64,000 nt of DNA, from assembly GCA_045837725.1 (NCBI GenBank), contig JBEWZL010000077.1:713474-777473 (forward strand), read 5' to 3'. Every line of letters starts with the position of its first letter. The stretch's first letter is position 1. Of this stretch, positions 58,142 through 64,000 are shown one piece after another. This stretch comes from Vermamoeba vermiformis. Lineage: Eukaryota > Tubulinea > Echinamoebida. Under the pieces are notes generated by a model. That model made no database searches. It was not told where the DNA came from and saw only the letters and a list, made by a program, of their open reading frames with translations. A program made the translations under genes and the position numbers.

Positions 58142-61100
58142 TTAATCCCATACAAATATAGTTTGGCCTTCTTGGACCATTACAGCCTTGCTCTTCAACG
58201 TACATTGCGACCATCCACACGGGTAGAACTCGTCACTCTTTAGTATCGTGCCCTCTCGTACAGGCAAATCTTTCTCGCTGTTGGTGAATCGAATTGGACG
58301 CATAGACAAGAACGGAAGTGTATAATATCGAGTTAGCTGCTCAGTTGCGATCTTAACGTTCACGATGAAAGTTTTGGTAAATAGTCCTGTAATAGTAGTT
58401 CCATCGAACTAATAATAATCTAATTAGATCTATTAACAATGAGAGCACGTACATCCAGCACCAATATTACTTCTTTGATTCTCTTCTTTCGTGACTGCGC
58501 GCTCGCACTCTTCATCTTTTTGTTGTGCCAGCAGAATCCGTCGATTATGAATGCAGAGAGTATATCAACATCAGCCTCTTCTTCACCGACAAGATTGTTG
58601 ACAAGCTCTGCAATACGTCGCATGTCTTGGTTGTTTGGATTCAAAGGCGTTGGTTCCTTCGGTATTATCAAGTCATAGTCCCTAATGAAGTGAGTATATG
58701 AACATATTATTGACTTAACATACGCAAATGATTGCTTTTGTTGCTTTCTATTGACATATTGGGCATAAGTGACGACTTGACCGTCGTTATTTTCTATCGG
58801 AACGACAGTGGCAGACCGTTGATTCTCCACCTTAATCAATCGTATTAATACAACTATAACGATTAATAATTAATCGTACCATCCTAGTCAGGAAGTTTGC
58901 CTGTTGTCTTCCGTTTGAAACTTGCAGGATCTGTCGTCGGCGTCGGTTCATCTCTTCATCTCGAGCTGTTGATTGAAAGTGTAGCGGTCCCAAGAAAGCA
59001 ATTTGGTAAGGAATTGCATACATTGTTTCGAAATTTGGGAACGACCAGTCAGCGTTAGGATACAAGTCCTAGTTGAACTTTGGTCATACAATTTTCGTTC
59101 AAATAGATTAATTTAACACTTACCACCATCGATTTTCTTATAGAATAAACCAAATTTTCTAACTTGCCTGCAGGTTGTAGTTCATCACTGGTCCACGTCT
59201 TCGTCACGATCATAATTATACCGTTCATTATTGTCTTCCAAAGACGGTACTGTTGCACGTGCAGATGTCCATAATATCTTTGTTGGTAAGCGTTAGTTAA
59301 CGTCTATATGAAATACGAACTAAACCTTTTGAACATAATGATAGACTGTGCCGCAAATGTCAACCACATGTCACCTTTCAACGAGTTTACATCCGGAGTT
59401 CCTTCGCGAAATACATTCATCGTGAGGCGAGCATAGCCTTCTGCTGGGTAGATACTTCGCATGATTTGGTTGAAATCTACGACCGTAAGTTAGTAATAGA
59501 CAGTCATTAATCGTATATTTACCCAATCGTTGTTGCTGGGTCAACTCAAGCCCAAAGCAGCATGCCAAATTTTTAACGATTCCGATGAATAGTTGATGCA
59601 GGTCACAGATTGCAAAGCGTTGAAAGAAGTTCTTTGCAACGAGAGCAAGGGACCAGAACGGACTCTGATGAGTGTTAGAGTGCGCACCGTATAAGAGCAC
59701 GTGTCACGTACCACGAAGCCATTCAAGCCAGTTTGTTGGATCATAGCAGTTTTTTCAGTCCCAGTAAGTACCCCTATAAGCTCAATCTGCTCTCTAGCTG
59801 TAATAACAGTTAGTTAATATTGACTTGATGAACAGGCTAGACCACCAACCTCGATCAGGATTGCGCAACGTGCGAAACTCGGATCGAAGATCAAAAAATA
59901 GTGCCGACGCAGTAGTAGTATAGAATGAGCTGCATTTCCCCGAAGGGGCAACGACACCTGCGAGCTCAATTTTGCTCATGTGATCGCCTGTGGTGTAAGT
60001 GTCGTTTAGTCTTTCTTTATCAGCGTACGATACTAACCTTTGATTGCATGAAGTGCGCCCACGGGAAGCTTTCTTGTGCCTTGGAACTCGAAAACAGATA
60101 GCTCCTTGTTCTCCAATTTCCGAAGGAATTTGATAATGACTTTATCGATGAATTCCTTTTTTCGATGGTTCAGCGACGGAGGAATGTTGGTGATGCAGAA
60201 CCTGGAGTGCGTTCGACAAGCTATCTGAAGGATTGTGGTAAGTAAAGCTTACAGTTAATCAATCATACCGAGTTTGGAAAGTTGGCAAACGTCATACTGA
60301 TTGACGTGTAGCTTTTGTTTCTACTTAGTTCGCCGACAAAGCCATCAATCCAAAGTGCTACCAGTATGAGCAAAGCATTCTGTGTATCGAGCATTGGTTG
60401 GAAGTGATCTTGAATGATCTTCCATCCCTCAGACGAGGAAGGATGATCGTAGTCATCGCTCCACGAGCTCACCCAATCTAAGCAAGTAAGTCGATTGGCT
60501 CTTAATATGTATTCGTACTCACCCTTTGTCAGATCTTCATTCTTCAATACGTATTCAAGAACGTGTTTGGGTTTATAGTAAGTGATTACTTCATCCGTGC
60601 CACCAAACTTGAACATCGATGCTGGAATACGATCGAAGAAGAAGTCATCGCAGCGGAACGCAATGTACTTTGTCCTAGGTGTGTCTTCAGCTCTAAACCC
60701 TACATGATACACAATATCGAAGATTTGTTGCAGAGTATTCGCTAGGTAAGAACGTGAGCTATAACTGCTTAACACGAACCAAAACTTACCCGAAAAGGGC
60801 ACTCCTCGATTACTATAAAATAAGGCTAACCACAATTTTGTAGTTAAATTTTTGTAATTGGTGAACTCGGCAGGTCTACCACGCTTCACTTGCTGTTCAT
60901 CTTCGTTGTCGTCATCTTCGATTCCCTGAAGCACGGGAACGAGCTCAAAGCGTTCTATCTGAATGCTTATCTGGATGGCCACGTTGGTGCCTTCCTGAAG
61001 ACCAAGCCGAACTAACAATGACACAGGGTATGTACTATGAGTATACAGGATCGGACAATCTAACAAAAGTTAATATAGAATGACGTAGTACGAACACCAA

Positions 61101-61644
61101 CTCTTCTGAACATTGTCGTTCTCGCCAAACTTGACATTGATGTTGACAGTGGCATCCAGCACGACGTAAGTGTTATTCTCAATATAATCATTTAGCTCAA
61201 TAGTAATAGTTGATGCTACATCGTCCTCGTCAAGTCTTAGTTTCCTGCAGATCCGTTGGTCAAAATTCTTTGAAAAATTATTATTAATTTTTTGCTCACC
61301 AGGAATGATCTGCGAAGTCAAATATATGCTCTTTTGCACCACGAGAAGCTACAAAATTTATATTGTAGCTCATGTCCATAGGTTCGAAGATCTCTTCTGC
61401 TTGCTCAACCAGAGGTTCGTCAACCAGGTAATTTTCAAAACGAGATAGCTCACTCTCAACTTATACAAATGATCAACCACACTCTATTGAATTAATACTT
61501 ACTAAATGTATTTAGCTCTTGCTTATGACGTTCTCCTTGCCAATGTGACAATCGAAGGCGTCGAGAGACACGAAGGTCACATATGGTACACCAAACAGTA
61601 TTGGAGTCAACTCTTTGGTATATCGCATCAAATACCGATTCCAT
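58142..61644 (-). CDS. zinc-finger transposase, tnp2/CACTA-like (CMC superfamily)
   Basis: About thirteen exons, close to 1,000 aa. The N-terminus has a C2H2 finger (VWCTICDLRVSRRLRLSHW, then GERHKQEL). The core follows tnp2-type transposases in order: YDHPSSSEGWKIIQDHF; LVALWIDGFVGELSR (DGF block, first Asp); VGALHAIKGDHMSK followed by GVVAPSGKCSSF (second Asp block); FAICDLHQLFIGIVKN (the D-x-x-H-x-L-x-x-G block); and AFLGPLHFQSTARDEEMN (late acidic block). The order, spacing and D/E residues support an intact DDE-type enzyme. It cuts and joins DNA at the element ends. No in-frame stop was found in the chained exons. The homology was read by eye. Confidence 0.7.
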
Positions 61645-61764
61645 GGTGGTAAGTTTGACTAAAAATAGAAACAAAAATTTTTGTGGTTTATGTCGTTACA
61701 AATTCTTGACTAAATTTTTGTTTCATTATTCATACCAACAACCACTCATAGCAGCAAGTCAATT
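61645..61764. promoter_or_regulatory. bidirectional promoter of the transposon genes
   Basis: Only 120 bp separate the two divergent start codons (minus 61644, plus 61765), so both promoters must lie here or within the first exons. AT-rich; no clear TATA element is claimed. Confidence 0.5.
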
Positions 61765-63767
61765 ATGGATACTAACGAAGACTATTATCAAGACAACTTC
61801 CATGAAGAGCAGTATCAAGATCACGTGGATCCCCAAGATCAACGACCAAACAAAAGGAGGTAAGGGACTAGATTGTTGAAATATGGTGCTCATATTGCTC
61901 TATGAACCATACAATAACATTTTTTGATCGAATCAACTCATCCGAGTAAAGTTTGAATTTATTCATTAACTTAAAATATTTTTTAGAAGGCTTGACGAAA
62001 CCGAAGAACAAGGGGTACCCTACGAAGAATACAGGTATGACCTACCCTAAATTTTAAAATCATTTAAACCATTTTCTAGGGAACTTGATCCGCAAGTACG
62101 CGATGCAGATCTAACAAGAGAAAATCTCGAAGAAGCTCATCGTATCCTACATCAGATGGATTATGATGACAGAACTCACCCAAATGCACAGTTGGCAACT
62201 CAAGTTGAAGTTGCATTGGCAAAAAAACGTTCCGATCCGGTCTCTGATCTTTGGGTACGTTATATTATGCTACTTGAGTTGAAATACTTACTTCTCGTTT
62301 AAAGAATGGTTGGTTGGGATCAAAGGTATTAATCAAAACCTTTCTGTTGGATCCGTATAAACGTATCTCGACGAATCTCAAAGAGTGGATCTTGGCGATG
62401 GAAGTACCAGACCCTCTAGTCAAATTAATAACAACCAAGGTACAATATACACGCGTGCAATGTATTTACTGATGCTATAGCTATATGTAGGCTGGCGCGT
62501 ACTGGGACGACAAACGACATGATCTGAATACAATGCTAGCTAACGCTCTTTGGTCGGAGAGTAATGATGAACTAAGACAAAGTCTTCAAGAGCAAGGTGC
62601 TCAGTTCCTCAATTCTGCGCGGGGTCAGGAGTTTATTGCTGCTGTGGCGACAACGTTCCGCAACAAAAAGCTACCGAACGACTATGGCCTTCCAAGCTTA
62701 AAGTTACAAATGTTTATTAAAGAACGAATGTTTGTAGCACAAGGTAACTAATATATTGTCTGTTCGATCCAACAATAGCTCATTATTTGACAAGGTGCCA
62801 CTTCGCTCAAAGATGCGAAAGAAAGAATTGGAATGGTGCTAACAACACAACAAACTCTTCAGTTATATGAAGTACCACAGCAGTTCGAGGGTAAGTTTTA
62901 AAGACGTAAGTCAATTACATCAGCCACTCACACTTATTCAGAAAACAACGCAGGCCATCTTGTGGCGATCCATGCGAAAGGAGCGAGAGCCAAGCAACCA
63001 GCACCAAATGGCGCTCCAAAAGTAGCCAGAGGGAAACAAGGCATTGCACCAGTTGCGCCCGTTCCCAAACAAGGTCTCATCCCTGTCGCTCCTGTCGCCA
63101 AGCACGATGCTGCACTCGTGCCACGTGCACCAGCAAAGCGACCTTTAGAGCTTGTACCAGTAGCACCACCTAAAGGACAAGGTAAGCAGTTGTAATGTTC
63201 GTCAACATTTTAACGAACTGCGTCTATCAAGGGAAGCAAGCACTTGCGCCCATCCCCAAGCAACCTGTTGCAAACCAGAATGGTCACGAGGAGGACGAGC
63301 ACGTGCAAGAGCAGGTGCCAGCTGTCCCAGCCCCTCCTAAAGCGAAAAGAGGACGAGGTGAGCAGAGCTGCATCAACGTACTCGTTTCTAATCAGGCATT
63401 GAAGGTAAACAATCTTCTGGTGGCCGAAAGCAACCACCTCCAGAACCTGGCAATGCAAAGGCAACCAGAGGACAGGACGCACAAGAGCTGCTTGTTCCCG
63501 CGACAAACAATCAGCGTGAAGTGGCCGAGCGAGAGAATAATGGCAATGCGTCGGGTAATACTACTTTATGACTTGCTCAAACTCTTTATTAACGTCTCAT
63601 ACAGATAATGACACGCCAGCTCAGCCCTTGATGCGTATGTAACAATCATAAGTAATGAGCTCTATTAACTCTTATTGTTAGGCTATTCACTTCGCGCACG
63701 TAGAGACCCTAACGCACCACTCGATGAAGATCAAGGGACTCAACGCTACGAGGCTACTGAAGACTAG
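61765..63767 (+). CDS. transposon accessory protein, basic Lys/Pro/Ala tail
   Basis: About ten exons in phase (roughly 480 aa). The N-terminus is acidic and Gln/Asp-rich (MDTNEDYYQDNFHEEQYQDH) with a basic NKRRRLDE patch that could be a nuclear signal. The middle is globular and helical (NGWLGSKVLIKTFLLDPYK, ARGQEFIAAVATTFRNK). The tail is low-complexity Lys/Pro/Ala (APKVARGKQGIAPVAPVPKQ), like linker histones or AT-hook-rich proteins, and ends YSLRARRDPNAP. No family was recognised. Its position matches the second gene of En/Spm-like elements, so binding the subterminal repeats is a reasonable but unproven role. Confidence 0.65.
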
Positions 63768-63894
63768 ATTACCAGTCAAGTATTCTTATTGTACAACGCT
63801 TGTACTGTATATAAATATTAGTTTCTAAACCGATATCGTAATTCAATTCATGAAAATACCCGAAGGCTGTATCCCGTCGTCATTCCGTTGGTTT

Positions 63895-64000
63895 GCCTTG
63901 CCTTGGTCTTGGAGCAAGGAGCCTTGCCTCGTGGTTTCCCTGTATACACAATGTATGGAGCCTTGCCTCGCTCCGCACGCAAGGCAAGGACGAATTATTT
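63895..64000 (-). repeat. right terminal inverted repeat (cut by window end)
   Basis: Contains GCCTTGCCTTGG, GCCTTGCCTCG (twice) and GCAAGGCAAGG, ending GGACGAATTATTT. The terminal 18 bases are the reverse complement of the left end. Confidence 0.8.

Larger units (their letters stand above)
56248..64000. mobile_element. large CMC/CACTA-like DNA transposon (right end at window edge)
   Basis: The two ends carry matching sequence in opposite orientation. The left end begins AAATAATTCGTCCTTGCC at 56248, and the complement of the right end reads the same from 64000 inward. Both ends then continue into CGGAGCGAGGCAAGGC and repeated CCTTGCC/GGCAAGG units. Between them lie a transposase-like gene on the minus strand and an accessory gene on the plus strand, sharing a 120-bp spacer. 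Short subterminal repeats plus two genes resemble En/Spm-type elements. The right boundary and target-site duplication lie outside the window. Confidence 0.75.

Noticed and set aside
58142-63767. Idea that the two divergent genes are a toxin/antitoxin-like or defence pair
   Set aside because: The tnp2-like blocks, zinc finger and flanking inverted repeats fit a transposon better.
1-64000. Apparent excess of GGATC/GATCC (BamHI-like) sites, many in introns
   Set aside because: A rough hand count of part of the window suggests about twice the random expectation. Without a full count this is too weak to claim.
1-64000. CRISPR arrays, bacterial operons, rRNA genes
   Set aside because: No regularly spaced repeats, no polycistronic layout and no rRNA-like conserved stretches; genes are spliced nuclear genes.

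Overview
This is nuclear DNA from a small-genome, intron-rich eukaryote. Almost every gene is split by short GT-AG introns of about 45-60 nt with weak polypyrimidine tracts. Donors are often GTAAGT or GTACGT, a few look like GC-AG, and all three standard stop codons are used. The roughly 28 genes lie on both strands with gaps usually under 400 bp. The gene content fits a free-living protist, most plausibly an amoebozoan or a unicellular relative of animals and fungi: MFSD1, TTC38, ABRACL/costars, TTLL, LRR-RapGAP, a KAR5/GEX1-like protein, cytochromes P450, FMO and a GPI-anchored heparinase-like protein. The lineage cannot be fixed from sequence reading alone.

Layout. 0-2 kb: a divergent protein kinase. 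2-4.7 kb: a secreted, GPI-anchored repeat protein and an orphan GPI-type tail. 4.8-11.2 kb (all minus strand): tRNA-Arg(ACG), flavin monooxygenase, secreted serine hydrolase, a second identical tRNA-Arg with a relic of the monooxygenase 3' end, and an SDR reductase. 11.7-20.2 kb: aquaporin, a large LRR-RapGAP protein, and a GPI-anchored DUF4962/heparinase-II-III-type protein. 21.4-27.3 kb (plus strand): a degenerate actin-like gene, TTLL, a coiled-coil gene and a KAR5/GEX1-like gene. 27.4-32.6 kb: a tandem pair of P450s. 32.7-35.8 kb: MFSD1. 37.5-41 kb: ABRACL and TTC38. 41.4-46.3 kb (minus): an ankyrin/F-box/WD40 protein and an SP/TP-motif protein with a winged-helix-like tail. 46.8-52.4 kb (plus): a third P450, a DUF3592-like protein and a thioredoxin-fold ER protein. 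52.4-55.5 kb (minus): F-box/LRR and METTL7/OMS1-like methyltransferase. 55.5-56.25 kb: a small protein with a mitochondrial-type presequence.

The most interesting region is 56,248-64,000. It looks like one DNA transposon of at least 7.75 kb. Its two ends carry the same sequence in opposite orientation, packed with short CCTTGCC/GGCAAGG motifs. Inside are two divergent, spliced genes that share a 120-bp spacer. The minus-strand gene has an N-terminal C2H2 zinc finger and a body resembling tnp2/CACTA-type (CMC superfamily) transposases. The plus-strand gene encodes an unrecognised protein with an acidic N-terminus and a Lys/Pro/Ala-rich tail. The left end supplies the last sense codon and the stop codon of the neighbouring gene. 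The right end runs to the window edge, so target-site duplication cannot be checked.

Three otherwise recognisable genes (actin-like, KAR5-like, TTC38) each need one single-base frame change to read through. These may be assembly errors, decay or recoding, and they should be resolved with RNA reads before any functional conclusion.
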